A DNA stretch of 64,000 nt from Tenrec ecaudatus (Eukaryota > Chordata > Mammalia > Afrosoricida > Tenrecidae), in NCBI RefSeq assembly GCF_050624435.1, contig NW_027458603.1:346981-410980 (forward strand). Reading direction: 5' to 3'. Under the pieces are notes generated by a model. That model was not told where the DNA came from, did not search any database, and was given only the letters and a program-made list of their open reading frames with translations. A program made the position numbers and the translations under genes. Positions 1 to 9,400 of the stretch are shown here, one piece after another (the first letter of the stretch is position 1; each line of letters opens with the position of its first letter).

Positions 1-290
1 ACTTTTCTAATCTGCAATAATGTATTTACTCCAATCATGGTCCCTTTCCCATTTCTGTAGTCACATTTCCAACTGTGATGGTCTGATCTGCTGGGAACTT
101 GACTTTTAAAGGGGCTTCCTTTGTTTTCCATGTGACCGAGCTGTTGTGAATCCTTCAGTCCCCATTATGGCCTCATGCTTACGGTCTCCCTCAACCAGAT
201 GATTTGTTTTTTCTGGACTTTGTCCCATTCAAGATTTAACAAGGGGGGGTCTCTGTAAATTATATTTGAACTTCGAGTCTTCTCCCTGAT
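1..290 (-). repeat. Dispersed repeat family A, 3' part (cut by window start)
   Basis: The stretch resembles 10755-11060 (same orientation, for example the shared CCATTATGGCCTCATGCTTA block near 162-181 and 10972-10991) and, inverted, 9180-9400. It is the continuation of an element whose start lies in the preceding unit; complete copies are at 19960-20326, 39960-40326 and 59890-60256. I do not recognise the family name. Confidence 0.6.
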
Positions 291-587
291 CTAAAACAAT
301 GCACACAAAAATATATACCAATTCGATCATTTCTACATGTACAATTTGCTAACATTCATTATATTTCTGAAATTATGTAGCCATTCTCACTGTCCTTTTC
401 CAATTCCAAATTTCCATCACACACATAAGCTCACTGCCCCTTAAACTTTTCACCTAACCTTCCAAGTTCCTGTGTCAATCTGATCACAGACAGATTATTC
501 TTTAAAAGAGCACAATGTCTAAAGCAGATCTTCTTCACTGATTCAGCTTTTGGTTGGCTTTAAAAAGACTTTACAAAAATCAAATCT
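290..587. other. AT-rich non-coding sequence
   Basis: No exon, ORF of note or recognised repeat. The base composition and short runs suggest an old interspersed repeat that I cannot name. The same stretch recurs at about 20326, 40326 and 60256. Confidence 0.5.
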
Positions 588-770
588 GCTGCTATCAAGT
601 TAATGCTGACTCATAGTGAATACCCCCTATGGGCTTCTGAGACTGTAACTGTTTACAGGAGTAGAAAGGCCCACCTTTCTCCTGCAGAGCGGCTGGTAGT
701 TTCAAACTGCTGAGCTTGTGGATCGCAGCCCAACATGAGTGCCCAGCAAAGAGCACCCAGAGAAACTGAG
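588..770 (-). mobile_element. AfroSINE copy
   Basis: Reads as the reverse complement of an AfroSINE: an inverted tail (AATGCTGACTCATAGTGAA), a middle with TCTGAGACTGTAACT, then the GGCTGGTAGTTTCAAACTGC box and a degraded head with GCAGCCCAAC. AfroSINEs are tRNA-derived SINEs restricted to Afrotheria, which is the basis for the host call. Confidence 0.8.
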
Positions 771-1001
771 CCCCACATCCTTAAGCCACATGAGCCATGG
801 AGTCGGGCAGAGTTGAGATGCAGTCCTCCCCAAAGCCTTCAGAAACAACAAGAAGCCTTCAGAGACATCAAGAAGGATCACTAACTCTTTTGGTAGCCAA
901 AAGAACGATCAGCCCCATAGTCAAGAGGCAGGACAAGTATCAGTGGCTCTGGCCAGACTGGAGGGGCTCACTCAAGGCCATTCCAGGCCAGGGCCAGGTA
1001 C
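771..1001. other. Intron-like sequence beyond the last MAPKBP1-like exon
   Basis: Lies downstream (minus strand) of the exon at 1002-1093. I looked for the next WD40 exon expected in a MAPKBP1-type gene and found none before the AfroSINE at 588-770. A plus-strand open frame across 797-1216 runs antisense through the exon and has no recognisable domain. Confidence 0.5.
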
Positions 1002-1093
1002 CTGTGTCTGGCTTCGAGTACTCCAGGCACAGAATCTCTGACTCATGGGCCTCCACCTTCAGCATTTCACTCAGGAACTGCAATTCGTGGACC
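1002..1093 (-). pseudogene. MAPKBP1: MAPKBP1-like exon (VHELQ...EYSKPDT), unit 1
   Basis: Acceptor TTTTGCAG, donor GTACC. The 92-nt exon reads [15 protein letters not shown] then [15 protein letters not shown]. In MAPKBP1 the segment between SSCVWSVEV and this exon holds further WD40 sequence (about 100 residues as I recall the protein); it is not found between 1093 and 2426, so those exons are deleted or beyond recognition. Confidence 0.82.
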
Positions 1094-1367
1094 CTGCAAA
1101 ATGAGAAGAGAGGAGAGGCCGTTCAGTGCCAGGCAGCGGGGGGAAAGAATCATCACCCACCCCCTTCCACCTTTTCCTCTCCATCAAGAGCTGTTTTACT
1201 TTACCTTTTGGGTTGAACCTTTAGAAAAATGAGTCAAGATATGTCACATTCAACTCTCTCACCTGGTCTCCCTTCGTATTAATGTTTTATGCACTACAGT
1301 ACACAGTGATAAGGACCACGGAGGTCACACTGGTACAACATTATTAGACTTTATTTAAATGTCACCA

Positions 1368-1421
1368 GCGGGGGTTGCTCTGAGTTGGAATCAACCCAAT
1401 GCCAATGAGTTTGTTTGTTTA
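1368..1421 (+). mobile_element. AfroSINE tail fragment
   Basis: Only the 3' end of the SINE is present: GGTTGCTCTGAGTTGGAATC followed by a GCCAATGAGTTTG end and a short T-rich tail. It sits in the intron-like gap between the 1002-1093 and 2426-2615 exons. Confidence 0.65.
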
Positions 1422-2425
1422 TCCCACGAATGTACTTCTTCTGCTCCAGGATCCCAGGAGCCCCCACGGCACATGGGTGTCATCTGTCCCAGTCTAGAAC
1501 GGCTTTCAGTCTTTGCTTGTCTTTCCTACCCTGACACCTGGGAGAGTGTGATAAGTTACTCTGGCAGGTGTACCTCAAATGAAGGTTGCCTGATGTTTCC
1601 TCATGACTATCCTAAGTTCCTTATACATTTGGGTCAAGAATACCAGACACAATGCTAGGAGGAGGCTGCATGGAAAAACAGAACTAAAAGAAACTTTCCA
1701 TCAACGTTGGTTGTTGTTGTTCAACATTTTATTGGGAGTTCTTAAGAGTCATAACATTTTCTGGGAACATTTTGAAACCTCTCAGTGTACCCTCTCACCA
1801 GATTCATGCTGCTGCCACGGGATGTTAACCTTAATGACTTGGCTAAGGGTGGGTTTTGCCGTTTCTTCATTGTCAAGTTAGTATCTTTCCCTTGGAGATA
1901 ATAAATTTTGTCCCCAACCCTTTTCAGCTAAACCCTCCTGAACCTCTGTCCTTGGGGGCCTAAAGTTCCCCCATCCTGTCCCCTGGAGGCAACGGCTTGT
2001 CCCATAGCAAGCAAGTCATAATGATTAGCTCTTGTCTTTAACAAGTAAAGGAATATACATTAACCAAGCACCTAGTAAGTACTAGGCATTCTAAATCTCC
2101 CACTTACATTGTCTCCTGTTCGTAAAAATCAAATGCATCAGGTATGTCATTTCACAATTGCAGAAACTAAGGTTTGGTCAAGTTCAGGAACATGTCCAAA
2201 GAGGCCAAGCTAAGACTGCACAGGGGCATACTGAAAAACGTCTGAGATGAGTCAGCACTAAAATCCCCTCCCATCCTCAGAGCCAATTAACAGATACGAA
2301 GGGACCCAGGGGCACAGCTTGGGGAGCAAGGGTGCTGGAGGAAACAAATTCCACACTTGAGGAACCCCAGCTCCTAATGGTAGGCCAGGAAACACGGTCA
2401 GTCTCAGCAGACCTGGCCCACGTAC
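1422..2425. other. Intron-like gap; missing-exon region
   Basis: About 1 kb between two MAPKBP1-like exons where the next exon(s) should be. I see no WD40-coding exon on the minus strand here. About 1720-1780 (CATTTTATTGGGAGTTCTTA) faintly resembles the start of the repeat at 11885. The remainder is unremarkable. Confidence 0.5.
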
Positions 2426-2615
2426 CTCTACACTCCAGACGCAGGAGGAATGATACAGAGCTGAATACACCTTGCCCACTTTCTTGGGGCCCTTCACACC
2501 CCAGACATAAGTACTATGGTCATTGTACACACAAGACAGCCACGGATTTGCAGGATCAAAGGTCAAGGTGATGGTGTCCCGATACTTCGCATTGGCCACT
2601 CCAGCGAAAAGGCGA
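2426..2615 (-). pseudogene. MAPKBP1: MAPKBP1-like exon (WD40), unit 1
   Basis: Acceptor TTTCCTCAG, donor GTACGT; 190 nt, open, continuing the split codon from the 3401-3561 exon into [18 protein letters not shown] and ending at SSCVWSVE. The blade core [12 protein letters not shown] shows Gly where the usual WD Asp is expected (VWDV in the family), again consistent with decay. Confidence 0.85.
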
Positions 2616-3400
2616 CTGAGGAAAGAGGGGGTCAGGGTGTCCAGGGCAGACAGGGCAAACTGGTGAGTTAGCGCTAATGAAAAGGGGCACTAAAGGGAGG
2701 AGCAGCAGGTTGGCCAGCAGTCACTGGAGAAAGAACGCGCAGCGGCTGGCCTGGCATTCCTTGCCATGGGGCTCTGCAAAAGAACACAAGCTATTTCATA
2801 GCCCCCAACATCAGGCGGGGACAGTGTGTGGCCGTGATGCAGCCAAGCAGATGTCAGGCCCTTCTAGACTCACGTCAGAGGAAAAGGAAGGGCACTGTGC
2901 AAACCAGTCATGGTCATATATCATTTCCTGCCATTTGCAGATTTAGCCCACTCCTTCCCTGAATGAGAAATTAATATACCCAACTGCAGAACTGCCCCGC
3001 TTCCTGACAGCACTGAAACCAGAGCAAAACTTCACTTCCTGCAATCACCCAACCCAAGGCCCGAGGCTACAATAAGACCCTCCTACCTTAGCTGCTACCC
3101 AGGACCACCCTGAGGGAGAAAGGCCTGCTCCGTCAGGTTTCCAGCCTCTCTCAGAAACCCTAAGGAACTGCCCGTCTGTCCTAGCTGTGGTGTTTACAGG
3201 ACAATGCATTACCACACTGCAGACTCAGATTACCACGGTTGCCCACAGTGAGCAACAAATGCTAAAAGACCCACCTGTGCTTGACTGCAAGGGTCTTCCC
3301 AGAGGTCTATGTGTGCCCTCCTCTCCTTGCAGCATGCCAGGGACGGCCTGGCACAGAGTGGGGCTCTGACAGGACTCAGGGGCCCACCCACACCGCTCAC

Positions 3401-3561
3401 CTGGCCTCTGTGATGCTGGCAATGTCTGTCCCCAGGGCATGGGGCCGGGGCAGCGTGCTGAGGAAGTGCAGGTTGAAGGGGTTGAAAAGGCACACGGTGC
3501 CGTCAGCACAGCCGCAGAAGATGTAGTCCTGGCTCACCGAGATGCAGTGGGCCACTGTGGT
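3401..3561 (-). pseudogene. MAPKBP1: MAPKBP1-like exon (WD40), unit 1
   Basis: Acceptor CTCACAG, donor GTGAGC. The 161-nt exon is open from [18 protein letters not shown] through [18 protein letters not shown] and ends with a split codon that is completed by the next exon. Two substitutions look non-conservative against what I recall of the family (Cys in GTVCLF, Phe in NPFNL), consistent with relaxed constraint. Confidence 0.82.
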
Positions 3562-4050
3562 CTGTGAGCACAGAAGCCACAGTCAGCAAGGGCGTCTGTC
3601 CACTCCTTCACCGGACACCTCAACAGCCATGAGCCAAGAGGCAAGGACAAGCGCAAGGCAGGCCAGCTGCCCTGGGCAGAGCCCCTCAATGCCCCTCCCT
3701 CTAACAGCAGCTGGCCAGAGGGCCCACAGCCCCGTGCAATTAGGGGGAAGGAGTCAGCAAGCCTTCCTTATAAGGCACCTGAGGTTTGGGCAAAGACACA
3801 CCCAGAAAAGGCCGGCCCAGAGAAAGGCAGCAGAGGCAGCGGACAGGGCCAGCACACTTACTGTGATGCTGTCTGTGTGCTGAGCAGAAGAGGAAAGCAG
3901 AGGAAGAGGCAGAGACAGAGAGGGCGAGCAAGCAGAGAGGTTCCCAAACACCTTCCTCCGCCTGGGGCCTCCCCCAGCGTGCATGCAGACTCAGGTGCCC
4001 TGGAGCCCGGAGGTGACAGACGGGAGGGTGCCGACAAAGCATTCACTTAC

Positions 4051-4235
4051 ACTCAGCTCCACCCACTTGTCCAACAGTCTCCGGGTCACTGAACTCGCAC
4101 AGCTGCCCTGAGGATGTGATACAGAAGGTGCTGTCAGTCTTCTTCCCGCGGCCACAGGCTACATCAGTGAACAGGTTGTTCCGCAGGTTCCCCCAGCAGC
4201 CCGGAGCGGCCCAGCAGGGGTACAGTGGCATTCAC
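4051..4235 (-). pseudogene. MAPKBP1: MAPKBP1-like exon with two 1-base insertions, unit 1
   Basis: Acceptor CCACAG precedes [12 protein letters not shown]; donor GTAAGT follows. The family exon should be 61 codons (183 nt); here it is 185 nt. One extra base lies near 4185-4189, after GRSGLLG, and moves the reading frame into [18 protein letters not shown] second lies near 4080-4084, after LCEFSD, and breaks the frame again. Both changes are present in the copies at 24087-24271 and 44087-44271, so they predate amplification. Sequencing error is unlikely because the changes are identical in independent copies, unless the copies are collapsed. Confidence 0.85.
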
Positions 4236-4446
4236 CTGTGGAGACCCACCACAGGTGCCACCCACACACCCTGCAGGCTACCCCCTGGAAAGCAGGCCCT
4301 GGGGAGGGAGGGAGAAGGCTTCCCTTGCATATTGACATAGCACCTGGCCCAGCTGAGACTTCCAAGGGGCTTTTGAGCATGCAGAAGGGGGCGCAGGTGG
4401 AACATATCTGGGCAGACCCCACCCTAGTGGCTACTTGCTGCCTCAC

Positions 4447-4584
4447 CTTTGAGGTCTTGCTGTCATCGAGGTACCAGAACTTGATGTGCCGGTTGCCTGC
4501 AGTGACAAAGTAGCTGCAGTCCTCAGAGAAGGATACTGCTGTCACCTGACTGGACACCTTGTTGGAAGCCACTACAATGTTTTT
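4447..4584 (-). pseudogene. MAPKBP1: MAPKBP1-like exon (46 codons, WD40), unit 1
   Basis: Borders are acceptor CTCTCCAG and donor GTGAGG. The exon is 138 nt, open in phase 0, [10 protein letters not shown] to LDDSKTSK, and joins in frame to the previous exon. It holds one WD blade ([25 protein letters not shown]). There is no disabling change in this exon. Confidence 0.85.
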
Positions 4585-4846
4585 CTGGAGAGAAAGTCAA
4601 GGGAAATCAAGACTCTGCTTCTAGGAGCTGAGGGAAAAGAAACTTACACACTGAAGGTTAGACAAGCTGTGAACTTGACCTCTCCTTCTGCCCCTTCTTC
4701 AGCATCCTAGATACCCAGTTGCTCCTTTCTGCTCAGAGTTCTCTAGAAAGGGACTGAGGCCAGCAGGCGGAAGTAAAGGCCACCGGTCAGCAGTTTCTTG
4801 GCTCCCCTCCCGGCCCCGCCTGTCCTGAGGCCAGCAGCCCACTCAC

Positions 4847-5017
4847 CTTCCAGGCCCAGACATTGACGATCATGTCATGCTGGTAGCCCACTGAGACAAT
4901 GTACTTGGCACTGGATGAGAAGGCCACACATGCCATGCCATACTTATGCTCCTGAAGCTCCGCCACCAGGCTGCGCTCCGACACGTCCCATACCCGCACA
5001 GCAGGCATGTGTCCACT
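4847..5017 (-). pseudogene. MAPKBP1: MAPKBP1-like exon (57 codons, WD40), unit 1
   Basis: Acceptor TCCCTGCAG lies just above 5017 and donor GTGAGT just below 4847. The 171-nt exon is open in phase 0 from [11 protein letters not shown] to VNVWAWK, with a WD repeat signature at VRVWDV and a second strand at [16 protein letters not shown]. No upstream exon is found: about 30 bases above the acceptor a dispersed repeat begins (about 5050-5200), so the 5' part of the gene was lost or cut here. Confidence 0.85.
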
Positions 5018-5029
5018 CTGCAGGGACCG

Positions 5030-5185
5030 AAGACCCCGAAGTAAAGGCCAGAGGCTATCAAAAGAGATAGTGTCTGGGGTCTTAAAGGCTTGAAGGTGAG
5101 CAAACGGCCATCTGGCTCAGAAGCAAAAAAGCCCACATGGAATAAGCACACCAGCCTGTGCGATCACAAGGTGCCAAAGGGACCA

Positions 5186-5200
<15 letters not shown>
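5030..5200. repeat. Unclassified dispersed repeat abutting the pseudogene
   Basis: Starts within about 30 bases of the most upstream exon's acceptor (GATAGTGTCTGGGGTCTTAA near 5064-5083) and runs to the (AT)n tract. I recognise the wording as a repeat common in afrotherian DNA but cannot name the family. It probably marks where the pseudogene fragment was cut. Confidence 0.45.
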
Positions 5201-5327
<127 letters not shown>

Positions 5328-5399
5328 TGGGGTCCCGTGGTGCTGACCCACACGGCGTCACCGTGAGTTGGAATGGACTCCTCAGAAACGGGTTTAGTA

Positions 5400-5568
5400 A
5401 GCAGCACAAAGAGGAAACTCCTTGGTGAACTGGAGGACACGGTAGCTGAAACCATGGGCTCCAACATACTACCCCTGAGGCTGGCAAAGGACCGGGCAGT
5501 GCTGCCTTGTGTTGCAAAGAAGGTCCCTGTGATGTCAGAATGACTGGACAGCACTAACAACAACAAAG
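5400..5568 (+). mobile_element. RTE-type LINE 3' end fragment
   Basis: The segment ends in CACTAACAACAACAAAGG. Its body (GGCTCCAACATAC... GGACCGGGCAGTG) matches the 3' end of afrotherian RTE LINEs (RTE1-like) as I know them. The upstream 5330-5400 stretch (GTGAGTTGGAATGGACTCCT) looks like an AfroSINE/RTE shared tail. Confidence 0.6.
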
Positions 5569-5765
5569 GATGTCAGGCCCCTTCACTTCCCCAGACCACT
5601 GACCAGGTTCAAAGACCCGCATGCGAGTATAGTTTCACAGTTAGACGTGTTTAGAAAAAATAATGTTTGCAAAAGTAAAATCTTGGTTTACATTTTACAG
5701 AGCATGCACAATTAGTAGAACTCTTAAGGTCCACCGGAACCTGTTTAAGGTCCCCTCCACTTGCT

Positions 5766-5935
5766 CACCACCGATAAGTCGATTCTGACTCATATTGATC
5801 CTACAGGAGAGGTTAAAATTTCCCCTGTGGGTATTTCTGAAACTGTAGCTCCTTATGGGAATAGAAAGCCTCCTCTTTCTCTGCAGCTGGTGGGTTCAAA
5901 CTGCCAACCTTGTCTTTAGCAGCTCAGGACTGACT
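5766..5935 (-). mobile_element. AfroSINE copy
   Basis: Reverse-complement AfroSINE: GATTCTGACTCATATTGATC near the tail end, TTCTGAAACTGTAGCT in the middle, and GCTGGTGGGTTCAAACTGCC toward the head. Confidence 0.75.
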
Positions 5936-5961
5936 TGTATCTCTATGAAACCAAAATCTAC

Positions 5962-6153
5962 CTCACTGCCAGGGAGGTGATGCTGACTCATAGTGACCCT
6001 ATGAGGCAGAGTAGATCTGTCCCTGTGAGTTTCTGAGACTGTAACTCTTTATAGGAGTAGACAGACTCTTCTTCCCACGGAGTGGCTGGTGGTTTCAAAG
6101 TGCTGACTTTGGTGTTAGCAGCCCAACATGCAAACACTATGCCACCAAAGCTA
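5962..6153 (-). mobile_element. AfroSINE copy
   Basis: A near full-length reverse-complement AfroSINE, with ATGCTGACTCATAGTGACCC, TTTCTGAGACTGTAACTC and GGCTGGTGGTTTCAAAGTGC, ending in GCCACCAAAGCT where the head would read GGGCTCC. It lies directly after another SINE in the same orientation. Confidence 0.8.
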
Positions 6154-6311
6154 CTTTTGTACCCCTATAAGTAGATAAATATTTCTCTTATATCTGTGTT
6201 TCAACCAAAGGCATGGCTATAAAGGAAAAAAGGCCATGAGTGTCAAGAATGATTTGAAAATGTGGAGTTCTTTTGGGAAAGGATATATATATACTTGTGT
6301 AAATAAATAGA

Positions 6312-6507
6312 ATTCTGACGGCAAGAGTGGTCAGGAGTTGGACTGTTAATCTCAAGGTCAGCAGTTTGAATGACCAACCGCTCCTCTGGAGAAAGAGGAG
6401 ATTTTCTACTCCTCTAAAGAATCACAGTCTCAGAAACCCACGGGGGCCATTTTACTCAGTCCCATGGGCCTGTGAGTTGGAATGGACTTGATGGCAGTGA
6501 GGGCATG
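6312..6507 (+). mobile_element. AfroSINE copy
   Basis: Forward AfroSINE: GGTCAGCAGTTTGAATGACC box, CAGTCTCAGAAACCCACGGG middle and TGAGTTGGAATGGACTTGAT tail. The 5' head is degraded. Confidence 0.8.
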
Positions 6508-7148
6508 TAAATATGCAAACACCCACCTCGGACTTAGGATTTGACCTGCTCCCTCAGCCCCGTGAGCATCTGCAGCCATGGACTTGGCCTTCTGTGAAGA
6601 ACCCATTAGTGCACCACCACAAAGAGAATGAGTTTCCTCTGTGTCAGTCCATTACCCTGCCAACGTTCAGGATGGAGCCAACACCCTTGGTCTCCCAGAG
6701 AAATTGGCTCAACATACCCCTGGTGTGGTTGCATGACATAGGACACTCATGCAATGCACTGCATGTGCTCTATTTAATGCACTATCACCAACAAGTCTAC
6801 ATGGGTGGTAACTCTGAAAACCTTGCCCAAACAGCTGGCTTCACCAAAGTATATGGAGTCATGTGGAGTCGTCGACCAGTTCGACTCTGCACTGGCTGTA
6901 CGTTGGCATTGCCAAGGGGGCTTTCTCACTGACCGTGACCTGAATCCTGCTTCCACTAAGTCTTGCTTCATTGGTCTGGGATGGCGCCAGGCCAATGGGA
7001 GGCTTGAAAGCTCCTAAGGGATTCCAAAGTATGACCAAGGGTGAACACTACTGCTTTTGGCCATCACATCCGGGAAGGCCCTTGGGACTTTGCCACTCAA
7101 AGTATGATAGGTCAAGGAACCAGCAACATCAGCATTAGCTTCTCCCAT
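6508..7148. other. Unassigned sequence with a 139-codon open frame
   Basis: A plus-strand frame is open at 6513-6932 and identical in units 2 and 3. I recognise no domain in it, it has overlapping open frames on both strands, and it lacks splice or promoter context. It is more likely an old repeat or chance ORF than a gene. Confidence 0.4.
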
Positions 7149-7332
7149 GCTAAGGCCATCGAGTTGATGCTGACTCATAGTGACCCTACAGGACAGGGTA
7201 GAACTGCCCTTGTGGGTTTCCCAGACTGTCACTCTTGCCCGGAGTCTACAGCCTCATATTTCTCCCAAGGAGTGGCTGGTGGTTTAGGACTACTGTCCTT
7301 GTGGTTAACAGCCCAAGAGTACCAGGGCCTCT
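7149..7332 (-). mobile_element. AfroSINE copy
   Basis: A well preserved reverse-complement copy: GCCATCGAGTTGATGCTGAC, TCATAGTGACCCTACAGGAC and GTGGCTGGTGGTTTAGGACT, ending AGTACCAGGGCC. This is the best preserved tail of the SINEs in the unit. Confidence 0.85.
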
Positions 7333-7997
7333 AGAACTGCTGGATCCTAGACCCCCCACCCTGAACCCACAAAATCAGAATCTGCCCCCCAGCCCGATTT
7401 CCAGGAACCTGGGTAAGTGCATGCATGTGAAAGTTTAAGAAATACTTCCTTAGAAACCATTACTTTCCAGAACAAACTCCTCCTGCCAGAGGTGCATAAA
7501 TGGAAGCCCATTAGGCCATGCTCGCCTAGAAGCAATTTGAGGTCTCAGTGCTCCTATATCCTGGCTGTCATCCAGATTTCCTTATTCTCACCTGGACTGT
7601 TGTCACTGCAGCAGGTATTGGTGAGTCCTCAGCACGAACAGCCCCAAATTAGGTCTAGAGACACAGCTCCCATTTCAGAGTAGTACAATCCACAGTTTAC
7701 TGTAGAGTTTCTGGCTTTTACTGGCTTGGGGTAGGGTCTAGTGGGAAATGCATCTTAGCAAGAGCCATTATGTATTCTGGATGTGCACAATGAGTTTGTC
7801 TTGAGGCATATTTATGTCTGATGTTGTTATGTATTCTCTTTCTATCCCATGCAACGTTATTTTTTTTGAAAATTTATATTTGCTTTTAATTACCCAGACA
7901 TATAAGTGATTTATAGCTAGGTCTGATCGATTGGAATCAGATGACCACGCCTGGATTAACCATGGGTCCTGGTGACCATTAGGCACTTCTTTCCATA
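7333..7997. other. Non-coding sequence upstream of the minisatellite
   Basis: Mixed composition with an AT-rich stretch near 7860-7915. No exon, known repeat or regulatory motif could be supported. Confidence 0.4.
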
Positions 7998-9108
7998 GTC
8001 CAAGTGCCCGTTAGTTAACCTAGATAGTCAAAGTGCCTGCTAGGTAACCTAAATAGTCCAAGTGCCCGCTAGGGAACCTACATAGTCCAAGTGCCCGCTA
8101 GGGAACCTACATAGTCCAATTGCCCGTTAGCTAACCTAGATAGTCAAAGTGTCCGCTAGTTAACCTACATAGTCCAAGTGCCCGCTAGGTAACCGATATA
8201 GTCCAAATGCCCGCTAGGGACCCTAATAGTCCAAGTGCCCGCTAGTTAACCTAGATAGTCCAAGAGCTCGCTAGTTAACCTACATAGTCCAAATGCCCGC
8301 TAGGTAACCTAGACAGTTCAAGTGACCACTAGGTTACCTACATAGTCCAAGTGCCCGATAGGGAATCTACATAGTCCAAGTGCCCGCTAGTTAACATAGA
8401 TAGTCCAAGTACCCGCTAGGAAACGTACATAGTCCAAGTGCCTGCTAGGTAACCTAGATAGTCCAAGTGCCCGCTAGTTAACCTACATAGTCCAAGTGCC
8501 TGCTAAGGTAACCTAGATAGTCCAAGTGCCCAATAGTAAACCTACATAGTCCAAGTTCCCCCTAGGTAACCTAGATAGTCCCAAGGCCCGCTAGGTAACC
8601 TACATTGTCCTAGTGCCCCTTAGTTAACCTACATTCTCCAAGTGAACGATAGGGAACCTACATAGTCCAAGTGTCCGCTAGGTAACCTACATAGTCCAAA
8701 GCCCGCTAGTTAACCTACATAGTCCAAGTGCCCGTTAGGTAACCCAGATAGTCCTAATGCCCGCTAGGGAACCCACATAGTCCAAGTGCCCGCTAGGGAA
8801 CTTACATAGTCCAAGGGCCCGCTAGGGAACCTACATAGTCCAAGTGCCCGTTAGTTAACCTAGATAGCCCAAGTGCCGGCTAGGTAACCTAGATAGTCCA
8901 ACAGCCCGGTAGGTAGCCAACATACTCCAAGTAACCGCTAGGTAACGTAGATAGTTCAAGTGCTAGCTAGGTAACCTAGATAGTCAAAGTGCCCGCTAGA
9001 TAACCTACAAAGTCTAATTGCCCGCTAGGTAATCTATATAGTCCAAATTCCCGCTAGGGAGCCTACATAATCCAAATGCCCGCTAGGTAACCTAGATAGT
9101 CCAAGGGC
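7998..9108. repeat. 29-bp minisatellite, ~38 copies, unit 1
   Basis: Built on a 29-bp period: GTCCAAGTGCCCGCTAG followed by GGAACCTACATA, GTTAACCTAGATA or GTAACCTAGATA. Many units contain the near-palindrome CTAGGTAACCTAG (CTAGGT and ACCTAG arms around one A) or the GTTAAC palindrome. Monomers vary by 1-4 bases and a few carry 1-2 base indels, so the array is old enough to have diverged internally. There are no unique spacers, so it is not a CRISPR. Confidence 0.95.
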
Positions 9109-9179
9109 CAACACATGCCATCGAGATGAGGGGAGGGAAACTATTAGCAAGAGGTCTTATTGATATGTAAGGGTTATCT

Positions 9180-9400
9180 GAGATTCACAGACTTGAAAGG
9201 ACATGGCGGCAGATCCCAACATCACAGTTCCAGGTGGGACTACAGAAGCAAGAATAGGACAAGGATTGGGACCTGTGTTAAACAGGACAGTTTACAAGAG
9301 TGGTCCAGGGCCAAACAACCAAGGCTTTGGGGGCATGACTCATGACCGTGCAGCCCAGAATGGCAGCCTCGATTCAAGGATACACTTAGGCAAGTCTCTA
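9180..9400 (+). repeat. Dispersed repeat family A, forward copy
   Basis: GCAGATCCCAACATCACAGT with a following GACTACAGAAGCAAGAATAG matches, in reverse complement, the element at 19960-20326 (CAGATCAGACCATCACAGTT on its minus strand). A 122-codon open frame at 9203-9571 runs through it and its peptide resembles the minus-strand frame at 19934-20167 (VYKSGPGPNNQG versus VYRTGSGPSNHL), showing shared repeat ancestry rather than a host gene. Confidence 0.6.

Larger units (their letters stand above)
1002..5017 (-). pseudogene. MAPKBP1: MAPKBP1-like partial duplicated pseudogene, unit 1
   Basis: Six exons with GT/AG borders are readable on the minus strand: 4847-5017, 4447-4584, 4051-4235, 3401-3561, 2426-2615 and 1002-1093. 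Their translations carry WD40 repeats matching the N-terminal half of MAPKBP1 (JNK-binding WD40 scaffold), for example [35 protein letters not shown] and [19 protein letters not shown]. The paralogue WDR62 is the main alternative, but residues such as VNVWAWK and [11 protein letters not shown] fit MAPKBP1 better from memory. Introns are retained, so this is a genomic duplicate, not a processed copy. It is broken: the gene's start, its C-terminal half and at least one exon between 2426 and 1093 are absent, and the 185-nt exon has two 1-base insertions. All unit copies share these defects. Confidence 0.85.

Noticed and set aside
3860..3900. Extra exon near a GTAAGT-like site on the minus strand between two MAPKBP1-like exons
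   Set aside because: The donor-like CACAGTAAGT has no matching acceptor and no WD40-coding sequence; the exons on each side already join in the family order.
1002..5017. Functional MAPKBP1 or WDR62 gene
   Set aside because: One exon has two frame-breaking insertions, other exons are missing, and no start or C-terminal half is present. WDR62 was set aside because residues such as VNVWAWK and [11 protein letters not shown] fit the paralogue MAPKBP1 better, though from memory only.
6513..6932. 139-codon open frame as a novel gene
   Set aside because: No domain, splice or promoter support. Identity in all units only reflects recent duplication, and competing frames exist on the other strand.
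7998..9108. CRISPR-like array of 29-bp repeats
   Set aside because: The repeats are directly adjacent with no unique spacers, monomers vary, and the context is mammalian with no cas genes. It is a minisatellite.
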